64,000 nucleotides of DNA. Origin: Klebsiella pneumoniae. GTDB taxonomy: Bacteria > Myxococcota_A > UBA796 > SXON01. The translations under genes and the position numbers were made by a program. Below the pieces are notes generated by a model. It made no database searches. It saw only the letters and a list, made by a program, of their open reading frames with translations, and was not told the origin of the DNA. Of the stretch, positions 16,500-24,934 are shown piece after piece; positions within the stretch are counted from its first letter, which is position 1, and each line of letters starts with the position of its first letter. The stretch covers positions 1-64,000 of the forward strand of contig CAMAXZ010000011.1 in the NCBI GenBank assembly GCA_945862325.1, in the 5' to 3' direction.

Positions 16500-18167
16500 C
16501 TACTTCACCCGGTACCCGCCCATCTCGTTGTTGAAGATCCACGCCACGACCTCGCCGATCTCGAAGGTGGTGGCCATGAAGCTCGAGATGCTGGCCGCGG
16601 CCGAGCCCTCTTCGCGCAGGTGGGTGCGGCCGCGTAGCATCTTGCGGAACCGCGCCTGCCAGACGTCCATGTTGGACGGGCGGAGGTCGATCCAGCCCTT
16701 GCGCGCCCAGCCGTCGACGTCGGACGGGCCCTTCACGTCCACCCCGGTGCGGTGGCCCTCGAGCTCCGGGACGTTGATGCGCGGGCCGCGCAGGAGGCGC
16801 TCGCCGTCGGGGAGCAGGACCGGAATGCCGATGGACGGCGCGGTCTTCGCGACGCTGCTGGAGTGGAGCACCTCCGCGCAGCGCGCCGCGAGCTCGGACG
16901 GGTCCGCCACCTCGAGCACGCCCTCGAGGGTGCGGCACGCGACGCGGAGCAGCTCGGCCTCGAAGAGGAGCTTGCTCAGCTCGGGCGGGCCGAGGCGGCC
17001 GAGGGCCACGCTCGGGATCCCGCTTTCGCGCTCGGCGGCGTCGAGGTCGGAGAGCGCGACGTTGCGCACGAGGCCGGCCTTGTAGGAGGGGTCCATGACC
17101 GAGCCGTCGAGCGCGGAGATGACGTCCTGGCCGGTGTTCGCGCCGCGCAGCTCGAGCACGACGGTGCGGGCGATCTCTTCGGGGGTGACGTACTCCATCT
17201 GGCCGAGCGCGGTGATCGCCGCGAACTCGCCGCGCGTGAACACGCCGTTCTCGCCGGTGTCGACCACCGGCACCTGCAGTGTGCCGGCGCGCGTCCAACC
17301 GTCGTTGGGGCCTCGCAGCTCGAGGGTGCCGCCGAGGGTGACCTCACGCGGCTCGAACAGCTCGGAGTTGTCGTGCTTGTCCCTCGTGGTCATGACCTGC
17401 ACCGCGCGGTAGCCGATCATGGCGGCCGGCTTGACCTCCTTCACGATCGGGGCGTCCGGGGTGCGCGCGAGGAGGAACAGCAGGCCGGTGTGGCCGAAGG
17501 CGGCCTCGGTCTTGGCGAGCAGCTTCTTGCTCGGCTTGTCCTCGGAGTGGGTGTAGGGGATGTTCAGCCCCATGCCCCCGGTGCCGGTGGTGCCGACCTT
17601 TACGTACACCTTCGTACGGTACTCGGTGGTGGCCTGGTGCAGGAAGCGGACGTGCCGGATGAGCTGGGGCACGCTCTGGCTGAGGAGGAACCCCTCGAGG
17701 TCCGCCACGCCGCGCACGTCGAAGCCCTCGCCCTCGATCCAGCCGCGCACCTTGGCGGCGCCGTCGAAGACGTCCTGGTAGCTGAAGCCCGTCGCGGTGT
17801 TCACGCAGTCGACGATGGCCTCGGGGCGGTGCGCGCGGATGAGGTCGACGAGGGTGTTCTCGTCGTAGGCGGCCTCGTAGTCGTCGTACACCGCCGCGAG
17901 CAGGCGGCGGCGCATCGCCACGTCGGACAGGACGGCGCCGCGCGGCAGGTTCGCCATCTCGCGGGGGACGAAGAGGTTGCCCCACGCCGGCACGAGCGCC
18001 ACGCCGTCGCCGAACTCGCGCGCGAGCCGGCGGCACGCGGCCACGGACTCGGCCTCGAGGAGGGACGCCACGACGATGCGGCGAGGCTGGAGGTGCGAGA
18101 GGATCTGCCGGCACACTTGCAGGCCGACGAGGCCCGCGCCGCCGAGGATCAGGTAGTCGTGGTACAT
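16500..18167 (-). CDS. NAD(P)-binding Rossmann-fold protein, SDR/epimerase-like
   Basis: A 555-aa cytoplasmic protein. It opens with a dinucleotide-binding motif (YLILGGAGLVGLQVCRQIL, residues 5-23) and a following strand VVASLL. It continues like an extended SDR (RPEAIVDCVNTATGFSYQDVFDGA; YVKVGTTGTGGMGLNIPYTHSED). The C-terminal half (about 330-555) is unusual and not recognised (GEFAAITALGQMEYVTPEEIARTVVLELRG). At 555 aa it is far longer than an ordinary SDR. ATG 18167 begins at the Rossmann motif; a longer frame upstream is not favoured. Substrate unknown. Confidence 0.65.
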   Translation of the reverse strand: MYHDYLILGGAGLVGLQVCRQILSHLQPRRIVVASLLEAESVAACRRLAREFGDGVALVPAWGNLFVPREMANLPRGAVLSDVAMRRRLLAAVYDDYEAAYDENTLVDLIRAHRPEAIVDCVNTATGFSYQDVFDGAAKVRGWIEGEGFDVRGVADLEGFLLSQSVPQLIRHVRFLHQATTEYRTKVYVKVGTTGTGGMGLNIPYTHSEDKPSKKLLAKTEAAFGHTGLLFLLARTPDAPIVKEVKPAAMIGYRAVQVMTTRDKHDNSELFEPREVTLGGTLELRGPNDGWTRAGTLQVPVVDTGENGVFTRGEFAAITALGQMEYVTPEEIARTVVLELRGANTGQDVISALDGSVMDPSYKAGLVRNVALSDLDAAERESGIPSVALGRLGPPELSKLLFEAELLRVACRTLEGVLEVADPSELAARCAEVLHSSSVAKTAPSIGIPVLLPDGERLLRGPRINVPELEGHRTGVDVKGPSDVDGWARKGWIDLRPSNMDVWQARFRKMLRGRTHLREEGSAAASISSFMATTFEIGEVVAWIFNNEMGGYRVK

Positions 18168-18225
18168 CGCGAAGCTCCCGAAGCGCGCGGGTGGATAACC
18201 CGCGGGGCCGCGTCGGCGCGTCGCC

Positions 18226-19284
18226 TCAATCGCCGACCGGGCGCGCGCCGAGCTTGACCTTGGCGCGGCGCTCCTTCCCTTCGCGGAGGAACACGACCTC
18301 GATCTCGCTGCCGGGCGCCTTGGCCGAGACCGCGCGCAGGAGGTCCCGCGCCGACTCGACGCCACGCCCGGCGACGGACTGGATCAGGTCGCCCTCGCGG
18401 ATGCCCGCGGTCGAAGCGGGCCCGTCGGGCTGCACGCCGCCCACGAGCACGCCACGCCCGATCGCCTTCTGCGCGGCCTCCGGGAGCTGGGTCATCTCGA
18501 TGCCGAGGTATCCGCGGCTGACCTTGCCGCTGTCGCGGAGCTGCGGGAGGATGTCCGCGATCTCGTTGGCGGGGATCGCGAACCCGACGGTGTTCGCGCC
18601 GCGGATGATGGCGGTGTTCATCCCGACGACGCTGCCGTCGAGGGCGATCAGCGGGCCACCGGAGTTTCCGGGGTTGATGCTGGCGTCGGTCTGAAGGAAC
18701 TCGTCGAACGGCATGTCGGGCATGTTCCGGCCCTTGCCGGACACGATGCCCGCGGTGACGGTGTGGCCGAGGCCCAAGGGGTTGCCCACCGCCATGACCC
18801 AGTCGCCGACACGAATCGCGTCGGAGTCGCCGAGCCGGAGGAACGGGAGCTTCGTCTTCGCGTCGATCTTGAGCAGCGCGACGTCGCTCTCGGGGTCGCC
18901 GCCGACCACCTTCGCCGAGTACTCCGCCCCGTCCGGGAACTTGACCTTGAAGTCCGAGAAGTTCGCGATGACGTGGTTGTTGGTGAGGATGTACCCGTCC
19001 GCGGAGATGACGAAGCCGGAGCCCTGGCCCTGGACGTCCTGCTCCGACGGAAGGCCGAAGAAGAACTGGTACTCCCGCGGCACCGCCCGGCGCGCGCTGG
19101 AATACACGTTGACCACCGCCGGCTCCACCGCGTCGACGAGGGGCGCGAGGCTGGCCTGGGGGTTGAAGCCCATCGGCGGGGTCGCCGCGGTCGGCGAGTC
19201 GGCGTTGGCGAGCCCGACGGTGTCGCAGCCGGCGAGCAGGATGGCGAGGGCGAGGGGGGAGATGGACGTCACGAAACGGGGCAC
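18226..19284 (-). CDS. HtrA/DegP-type serine protease, lipoprotein form
   Basis: A 352-aa protein. The signal peptide ends in a lipobox (LAILLAGCD, Cys20). The trypsin-like domain has the full catalytic triad: His104 (TNNHVIA), Asp134 (ESDVALLK) and Ser208 (GNSGGPL). A single PDZ domain occupies about 265-345 (RGYLGIEMTQLP, DGPASTAGIREGDLIQSVAGRGV). One PDZ makes it DegS/DegQ-short-like, but lipid-anchored. The GTG start is supported by GGAGG 8 bases before it. An imperfect inverted repeat GTGTTCC-N8-GGAATAC (19303-19324) sits just upstream and may be an operator. Likely role: envelope protein quality control. Confidence 0.9.
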   Translation of the reverse strand: MPRFVTSISPLALAILLAGCDTVGLANADSPTAATPPMGFNPQASLAPLVDAVEPAVVNVYSSARRAVPREYQFFFGLPSEQDVQGQGSGFVISADGYILTNNHVIANFSDFKVKFPDGAEYSAKVVGGDPESDVALLKIDAKTKLPFLRLGDSDAIRVGDWVMAVGNPLGLGHTVTAGIVSGKGRNMPDMPFDEFLQTDASINPGNSGGPLIALDGSVVGMNTAIIRGANTVGFAIPANEIADILPQLRDSGKVSRGYLGIEMTQLPEAAQKAIGRGVLVGGVQPDGPASTAGIREGDLIQSVAGRGVESARDLLRAVSAKAPGSEIEVVFLREGKERRAKVKLGARPVGD

Positions 19285-19374
19285 GGGGAATCCTCCGAAG
19301 CGGTGTTCCGGCTGCCTGGAATACGCACCGGAGCGCCGGGGTCGAGTCACGTTGTGTCGCCCGGGGGCACGGTG

Positions 19375-20205
19375 ATGCGGCTCGCCGGCACCGAAGTCGA
19401 GGCGATCAGCATCGGCGGGCTGGAGACCTGCATCGAGCTGCCCGGGTGGAACCTGTGCTTCGACATCGGGCGGTGCCCGCCGTCGGCCGTGAAGCGCGCG
19501 CGTGTGTTGATCACGCACGCCCACATGGACCACGCCGGCGGCATCGCGATGCACGCGGCGACGCGCGATCTGCTCGGCCTGCCGCCGCCGACGTACTATG
19601 TACCAAGGTCGAACGCCGAGGACTTCGAGGCATTGTTCGCCGTGTGGCGCCGCCTGGACAAGAGCGAGCTGCCGTGCATGCTGGTGCCGTGTGGCCCCGG
19701 AGACACCGTCGAGCTCGGCGACGGTCGCTTCCTTCGGCCGTTTCGGTCTCCGCACCGGGTGTTCTGCCAGGGCTACGCGCTCGGTCGGACGCGGTCGCGC
19801 CTGCGCGCCGAGCTGCACGGCCTGCCGGAGGCGGAGATCCGCCGGCGCGCCACCGCCGGCGAATCCGTGAGCGAGCCCGTCGAGTCGATCGAGGTCGCCT
19901 TCACGGGGGACACGCTGGTGGACGTCCTCGATCGCGAGCCGCTGCTCGCGGCGGCGAAGCTGCTCATCATCGAGGTCACGTTCTTCGACGATCGTGTCCC
20001 GGTGGCGGCGGCGCGGTCCAAGGGCCACGTGCACCTCGACGAGCTCGTGGCGCGGGCGGATCGGCTGAACAACGACGCGCTCCTCTTCACGCACGCGTCG
20101 GCGCGGTACGACCACGCGCAGATCGAGCGGCTCCTCGACGCGAAGCTCCCCGCCGAGCTTCGTCGTCGCGTGACGGCGCTCCCCCCCCCACGCGCCGGGC
20201 GCTGA
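19375..20205 (+). CDS. MBL-fold hydrolase, ribonuclease-Z-like
   Basis: A 276-aa protein of the metallo-beta-lactamase superfamily. The metal-binding motif is THAHMDHAGG (near residue 48), with later ligands in FTGDTLVD and the final LLFTHASARY. The overall layout, including a long insert after the motif and the terminal His, fits the RNase Z/ElaC branch and related plant-type proteins rather than beta-lactamases. No signal peptide, so it is cytoplasmic. It diverges from the htrA gene across about 90 bp. Activity on tRNA is possible but not shown. Confidence 0.75.
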   Translation: MRLAGTEVEAISIGGLETCIELPGWNLCFDIGRCPPSAVKRARVLITHAHMDHAGGIAMHAATRDLLGLPPPTYYVPRSNAEDFEALFAVWRRLDKSELPCMLVPCGPGDTVELGDGRFLRPFRSPHRVFCQGYALGRTRSRLRAELHGLPEAEIRRRATAGESVSEPVESIEVAFTGDTLVDVLDREPLLAAAKLLIIEVTFFDDRVPVAAARSKGHVHLDELVARADRLNNDALLFTHASARYDHAQIERLLDAKLPAELRRRVTALPPPRAGR

Positions 20206-20240
20206 GGATAGCTTCGGGCTTCGCCCGAGGGTCGTCGACG

Positions 20241-21566
20241 ATGCTCCCCCTGTTCCTCGCCGCTTCGGCGCTCGCCGCCGACCCGGCCCCTACGCTGTCG
20301 GTGCCGCACGAGCGCTTCACCCTCGACAACGGGCTCGAGGTCATCCTCGCGCGTGACACGAGCGTGCCCTTCGTCTGGGTCAACGTCTGGTACCACGTCG
20401 GCTCCCGCGACGAGTCCCCCGGGCGTTCCGGCTTCGCCCACCTGTTCGAGCACCTGATGTTCCAGGGGTCCGAGCACGCGAACGACGACTACTTCAAGCC
20501 GTTGCAGCGCGTCGGCGCGCAGATCAACGGCACCACCAACGTCGACCGCACGAACTACTTCGAGGGGGTCCCGCGCGAGCACCTCCCCCTCGCCTTGTGG
20601 CTCGAGTCCGACCGGATGGGGTGGCTGTTGCCGTCGCTCGACGAGGCGCGGCTGGCCAACCAGAAGGAGGTCGTCCGCAACGAGCGCCGGCAGCGCTACG
20701 AGAACGTGCCGTACGGGCTCGTCTGGCCCACCCTGCTCGCGAACGTGTTCCCCGAGGGGCACCCCTACCACATCGCGACGATCGGCAAGCACGAAGAGAT
20801 CGACGCGGCCACGCTCGATGACGTGAAGGGGTTCTTCCAGCGCTGGTACCTCCCGAACAACGCGGCGCTCGTCGTGTGCGGCGACTTCGACCCGCGCACC
20901 GCACGCTCGCTCATCGCGCACTACTTCGACGACGTGCCGGCGGGTCCGGAGCCCGTGCCGGCGCCGGCGCCCGCCCAGGTGCGGTTCGACGGCGAGCGCG
21001 TCGTCGTGTTGAATGACGAAAAGGCAGCGTTCGAGCGGGTTTACATGGTGTGGCCCTCCCCGGCGCTCTACGCGCCGGGCGACGCGGAGCTCGACCTGCT
21101 GAGCGACGCGCTTGCGGGCGGCAAGGACGGCCGGCTCTACCGCGCGCTCGTCCGCGATCAGCAGATCGCCCAGGACGTCTCGGCGTACCAGCAGAGCATG
21201 GGGCTCCAGTCGATGTACGTCGTCAGCGCGACGGTCGCGGCCGGACACACGGGCAGCGAGGTGCTGCAGGCCATCGACGAGGTGCTCGCGCAGGCGCGCG
21301 AGAAGGGCGTGTCCGACGACGAGGCCGCCATCGCCAAGACCCAGTACGAACTTTCGTTCTACGGCGACCTCGCCACCATCCAGGGCAAGGCCGACCGCCT
21401 GAACGGCTACTGGCGCGCCAAGGGCGACCCGGATTGGTTCGCCGAGGACCTCGCGCGGTACACCGGCGCCACGGCGCAGACGATCAGCGAGGCGCTCCGC
21501 ACCTGGTTGCCTCCCGACCGCCGACTCGTCCTGACCGTGCAGCCGCCCGCGCGAGGTGCCGAATGA
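20241..21566 (+). CDS. M16-family zinc peptidase, catalytic partner
   Basis: A 441-aa exported protein with a signal peptide (LPLFLAASALAADP). The inverted zinc motif HLFEH (His67, Glu70, His71) identifies the active M16 (pitrilysin/processing peptidase) half. The third ligand Glu lies in the expected downstream helix (NQKEVVRNERRQRYE). The second M16 lobe follows from about residue 240. The stop overlaps the next gene's start (ATGA), where the non-catalytic partner is encoded, as in bacterial PqqF/YmxG-type heterodimers. Probable role: periplasmic peptide degradation. Confidence 0.9.
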   Translation: MLPLFLAASALAADPAPTLSVPHERFTLDNGLEVILARDTSVPFVWVNVWYHVGSRDESPGRSGFAHLFEHLMFQGSEHANDDYFKPLQRVGAQINGTTNVDRTNYFEGVPREHLPLALWLESDRMGWLLPSLDEARLANQKEVVRNERRQRYENVPYGLVWPTLLANVFPEGHPYHIATIGKHEEIDAATLDDVKGFFQRWYLPNNAALVVCGDFDPRTARSLIAHYFDDVPAGPEPVPAPAPAQVRFDGERVVVLNDEKAAFERVYMVWPSPALYAPGDAELDLLSDALAGGKDGRLYRALVRDQQIAQDVSAYQQSMGLQSMYVVSATVAAGHTGSEVLQAIDEVLAQAREKGVSDDEAAIAKTQYELSFYGDLATIQGKADRLNGYWRAKGDPDWFAEDLARYTGATAQTISEALRTWLPPDRRLVLTVQPPARGAE

Positions 21567-22987
21567 CCCGCTCCGTCCTCCTCTCTTTGACCCTCGGCGC
21601 CCTCGCGGCGCCCGGCTGCGCGCCTCGCCACGCCCCGCGCACCGAGGTGCCGCCGGCGCTTGCCGAGCGCCCGTACGAGGCACCTTCGCCCACCCGCGGC
21701 GCCCTGAGCAGCGGCGTGCCGGTGGTCGTCGTCGAGAACCACGAGGTTCCCCTTGCCTATGTGCGGGTGTCGCTCGTCGGCGGCGGGTGGTCGGACCCGG
21801 TCGGGAAGGAGGGCCTCGCCCAGGCCACCTTGGACATGTTGGACGAAGGGGCGGGCGGTCTCGACGCCGCCGGCCTCGAGCGCGAGCTGCGGAAGGCCGG
21901 TCTGGGGCTCGGCACGGGCGCCGGGGACGACGGCGCGTCGCTGACCGTCGGCGGGCTCGCCCGCAACTTGGACACCGGGCTCGGCCTGCTGGCGAAGGTG
22001 GCGTTCCAGCCGGACTTCCCCGCGGACGACTGGGCGTTGATGCAGAAGCAGTACGTCGCCGGCCTCGAGAAGCGGCGGCGGGACCCGGACTCCATCGCGG
22101 CGCGCGTGTTCGAGCGAGTCCTCTTCGGCGAGGCGTACCAGGGCAGGACCGTCACCGAGGCGTCCCTCGCCGCGATCAACCCGACCGAGCTGCGCGCCGC
22201 CTGGGAGCGCCTCCGCCGCGCGGACGACGCCGTGATCTTCGTGGGCGGCGACGTGACGCTCGCCTCGGTGTTGCCGCTCCTGGAGAAGCACTTCGGGTCG
22301 TGGAAACCGACGAACACCCCGACGGCGCGGCCGTCGCCGAACCCCCTCGCCGCGCAGCCGGCCATCCACTTCGTCGATCGGCCGGGCGCAGCCCAGTCCG
22401 TCGTCCGTGTGGGCGGCTACGTCGCCAAGCCGACCGATCCCGACTGGATCGCCCTCACCGTCGCGAACATGGGGGTCGGCGGCCAGTTCACCTCGCGGCT
22501 GAACCTCAACCTGCGCGAGGAGAAGGGGTGGACGTACGGGGCGCGCTGCAGCGTCTCGTACGACCTCGCGGGAGGCCGCCTCGTCGCCTCGGCGGGCATC
22601 CAGACGCCGCACACGGTGCCGGCGGTCAAGGAGTTCTGGAAGGAGCTCGCGGATCCGCGCGGCGTCCGTCCGCTCGAAGAGGGCGAGGTGGCGTACGGCC
22701 GCGACGCGCTCGCGTACGGGCGGCCTCTCCGCTACGAGTCCGCGGACTTCCTCCTCGGCCAGGAAGAAGCGATCTGGCGCTACGGCCTGCCGGCGGACTG
22801 GACGACGGGGTTCGTCGGTCGGGTGCGCGGCGTGACGACCGAGTCGGCGCGGGCCGCGTGGGTCGACAACATCGACCCGTCGAAATTCGTGACGGTGGTG
22901 GTGGGCGACGCCTCGGTGGTGCTCGAGGGCCTCAAGGGCCTGGGCCTGCCGGTGATCGAGCGCGACGCCGACGGAAACCTCAAGTAG
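21563..22987 (+). CDS. M16-family peptidase-like protein, inactive partner
   Basis: A 474-aa exported protein; the signal ends near APGCAPR, a possible lipobox (Cys19). It has the M16 fold but at the position of the zinc motif reads AQATLDMLDEG, so the HxxEH ligands are lost. The substrate-binding Arg/Tyr pair of the second lobe is retained (TSRLNLNLREEKGWTYGA). This is the usual arrangement of a two-subunit M16 peptidase in which one subunit cuts and the other holds the substrate. The gene overlaps its catalytic partner by 4 bp. Confidence 0.85.
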   Translation: MTRSVLLSLTLGALAAPGCAPRHAPRTEVPPALAERPYEAPSPTRGALSSGVPVVVVENHEVPLAYVRVSLVGGGWSDPVGKEGLAQATLDMLDEGAGGLDAAGLERELRKAGLGLGTGAGDDGASLTVGGLARNLDTGLGLLAKVAFQPDFPADDWALMQKQYVAGLEKRRRDPDSIAARVFERVLFGEAYQGRTVTEASLAAINPTELRAAWERLRRADDAVIFVGGDVTLASVLPLLEKHFGSWKPTNTPTARPSPNPLAAQPAIHFVDRPGAAQSVVRVGGYVAKPTDPDWIALTVANMGVGGQFTSRLNLNLREEKGWTYGARCSVSYDLAGGRLVASAGIQTPHTVPAVKEFWKELADPRGVRPLEEGEVAYGRDALAYGRPLRYESADFLLGQEEAIWRYGLPADWTTGFVGRVRGVTTESARAAWVDNIDPSKFVTVVVGDASVVLEGLKGLGLPVIERDADGNLK

Positions 22988-23005
22988 CGGCGCGCCGCGC
23001 GCTGG

Positions 23006-24931
23006 TCAGGGGCAGCCCGCGGTCCACGCGGCCGCGTCGTTCGTGGCGTCGCACTCGCGTACGGCGTCGTCCGGATCGACGACCGCGACAAGCCCTTCGA
23101 CGCCCACTTCGTCCGGATCGAGCGCGAACACGACGCCCTCGAGCGCCCGACCGCGGGGGATCGCGTCGAGCGTGACGGTGCGGAGCGGGGTCCGGACCCC
23201 GTCGTCGACCCGGGCGAGGACGAGCGACACCCCAGCGGGGACGTCGGTCATCCCGAGGTTCGACACCTGAGCGGCGACCTCGACCGGCCCGTAGGTGCAG
23301 TCCGCCACGCACACCGCGGTGAGGGTGACGGTGAGATCCGGACCGTCGGCGTAGCGCGGGTTCGGTCGTGCCGTCCGTACGCCGTTGCCCTCGAGCCACG
23401 CCCCCCTCGGCGCCGCGGGGACGCCGCCGTCGTCCTCGATGGCCCACAGGTCGTAGTCGAACGTCGGCCACACCGACGACACGCCGGGCCAGCCGGCACC
23501 CGCGTGGTCGTACACCAGCACCGGCGCGAGCCCGAACGGGTCTGCGTTCGCGACGACGATCTCGACGTCCCCGTCGGCATCGAGGTCGCCCACGGCGGGG
23601 CCGGCCCAATAGCCGAAGGACTCGAACGTGGCGTCGTCGGTGTAGAGCGCGGTGCCGTCGCGCCCGTCGACGATTCGGAACGCGTGGGCGTCGGCGTGGA
23701 GAACCTCCAGCGCGCCGTCCACGTCGAGATCGTACCCGGCGCACGCGGCCTGACCCCGCGGGATCTCGATGCGCACGTACGACACGTTGCGGAGGTCGAC
23801 ATCGCGCACGTAGAACCCGTCGTACGCGCCGTAGGCGAGCTCGCTGGCGCCGTCGCCGTCGAAGTCCCCGATGCACGGTCCGCCCGACCAGTTGCGGGCG
23901 AAGGTGGGCGACCGGATGAGCGTGGTGCCGTCGTCGTCGGAGAGCACGAGGTTCGCGCCGAGCGTGACGACCTCCGCCGCGTCGTCGCCGTCGAGCTGGA
24001 GCGCCGCGGACCAGACGCCGTCCTCGACCCCCTCGCCGGAGTACCAGCGTTCTTCGCCCGTCGCCGCGTAGGTGCGACCAGCGATGAGCACCTCCTGGCT
24101 GCCGTCGCGGTCGAGGTCCGCCACCGTCGCGGGCCGGTGTTGGTGCGTCTCGGTGTCGACGTCGAACGCCAGGATCGCGGCACCGGTGGCCCCGTCGAGC
24201 ACCCATGTGTCCGCGACCACCTCCGTCGTGCCGTCGCCGTCGAGATCCGCGACGCGGACGTGCCAGCCGTCTTCGGCGGGGTCCGCGGCGACGTCGCTCG
24301 TCCACACGGCGCCCCCGCTCGCGCTCCAGGCGCCGAGCACCCCGTCGGCGCTCCAGGCGAGGATCTCGCTCGCGCCGTCTCCGTCGAGGTCCGCGGCGGC
24401 GATCTGCGCGCGGGGGTGCAGTGCCGAGACGGTCCAACGTTCGGAGAGCGTCGCGCCGTCGACCGCGACGAGCCAGGCGTCGTCGCCGGCGGCGGCCACG
24501 TACACGATGTCGGCGCCGTCGGACGCACCGACGACGCCGTCGCCGTCGTCGTCGTCGAGGCGCACGAGCGCGGGTTGCGTCCACGACGAGGTCGCCGTCG
24601 GGGCGACGCTCGGGGCGAGCAGCTCGCGTCGACGCACCGTCCAGGCGTCCGGCAGAGGCGACACGGCCTCGCACGACGCGCGCACGACGACCTCCGCCGC
24701 CGTCGCGGCCATCACGTCGCACTCGACGTCCAGGCAGTCCACGCGCCCGTTCTCGTCGGCGTCGGGAAAGCCTTCGTCCACCCCGCCGTCGCCGTCGTCG
24801 TCGATGCCGTTGCACGCCTCCACCGCGGCGTCGTCCGTGTCCACGGCCGGGGCGGTGTCCGGCTCGTCGGGCGGAACTCCCTTCAGCCGCGTGTCGATGC
24901 ACGCGAGCAAGGCGAGGACGAGCGGGGACAT
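23006..24931 (-). CDS. FG-GAP/VCBS repeat lipoprotein with CARDB-like domain
   Basis: A 641-aa lipoprotein (LVLALLAC, Cys11). A MopE-like motif (CNGIDDDGDGGVDEGF) near residue 40 is followed by about eight FG-GAP blades, each with a DxDxDG calcium loop (DLDGDGASEI, DLDGDGTTEV, DFDGDGASEL, DLDADGDVEI). These would form a beta-propeller. Residues about 530-635 look like a CARDB domain (VEVAAQVSNLGMTDVPAGVSLVL...). It is a calcium-stabilised surface protein, probably adhesive or scaffold. It starts 3 bp after the ABC transporter stop, so the two are co-transcribed. Its 3' end converges on the M16 genes. Confidence 0.8.
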   Translation of the reverse strand: MSPLVLALLACIDTRLKGVPPDEPDTAPAVDTDDAAVEACNGIDDDGDGGVDEGFPDADENGRVDCLDVECDVMAATAAEVVVRASCEAVSPLPDAWTVRRRELLAPSVAPTATSSWTQPALVRLDDDDGDGVVGASDGADIVYVAAAGDDAWLVAVDGATLSERWTVSALHPRAQIAAADLDGDGASEILAWSADGVLGAWSASGGAVWTSDVAADPAEDGWHVRVADLDGDGTTEVVADTWVLDGATGAAILAFDVDTETHQHRPATVADLDRDGSQEVLIAGRTYAATGEERWYSGEGVEDGVWSAALQLDGDDAAEVVTLGANLVLSDDDGTTLIRSPTFARNWSGGPCIGDFDGDGASELAYGAYDGFYVRDVDLRNVSYVRIEIPRGQAACAGYDLDVDGALEVLHADAHAFRIVDGRDGTALYTDDATFESFGYWAGPAVGDLDADGDVEIVVANADPFGLAPVLVYDHAGAGWPGVSSVWPTFDYDLWAIEDDGGVPAAPRGAWLEGNGVRTARPNPRYADGPDLTVTLTAVCVADCTYGPVEVAAQVSNLGMTDVPAGVSLVLARVDDGVRTPLRTVTLDAIPRGRALEGVVFALDPDEVGVEGLVAVVDPDDAVRECDATNDAAAWTAGCP

Positions 24932-24934
24932 ACG

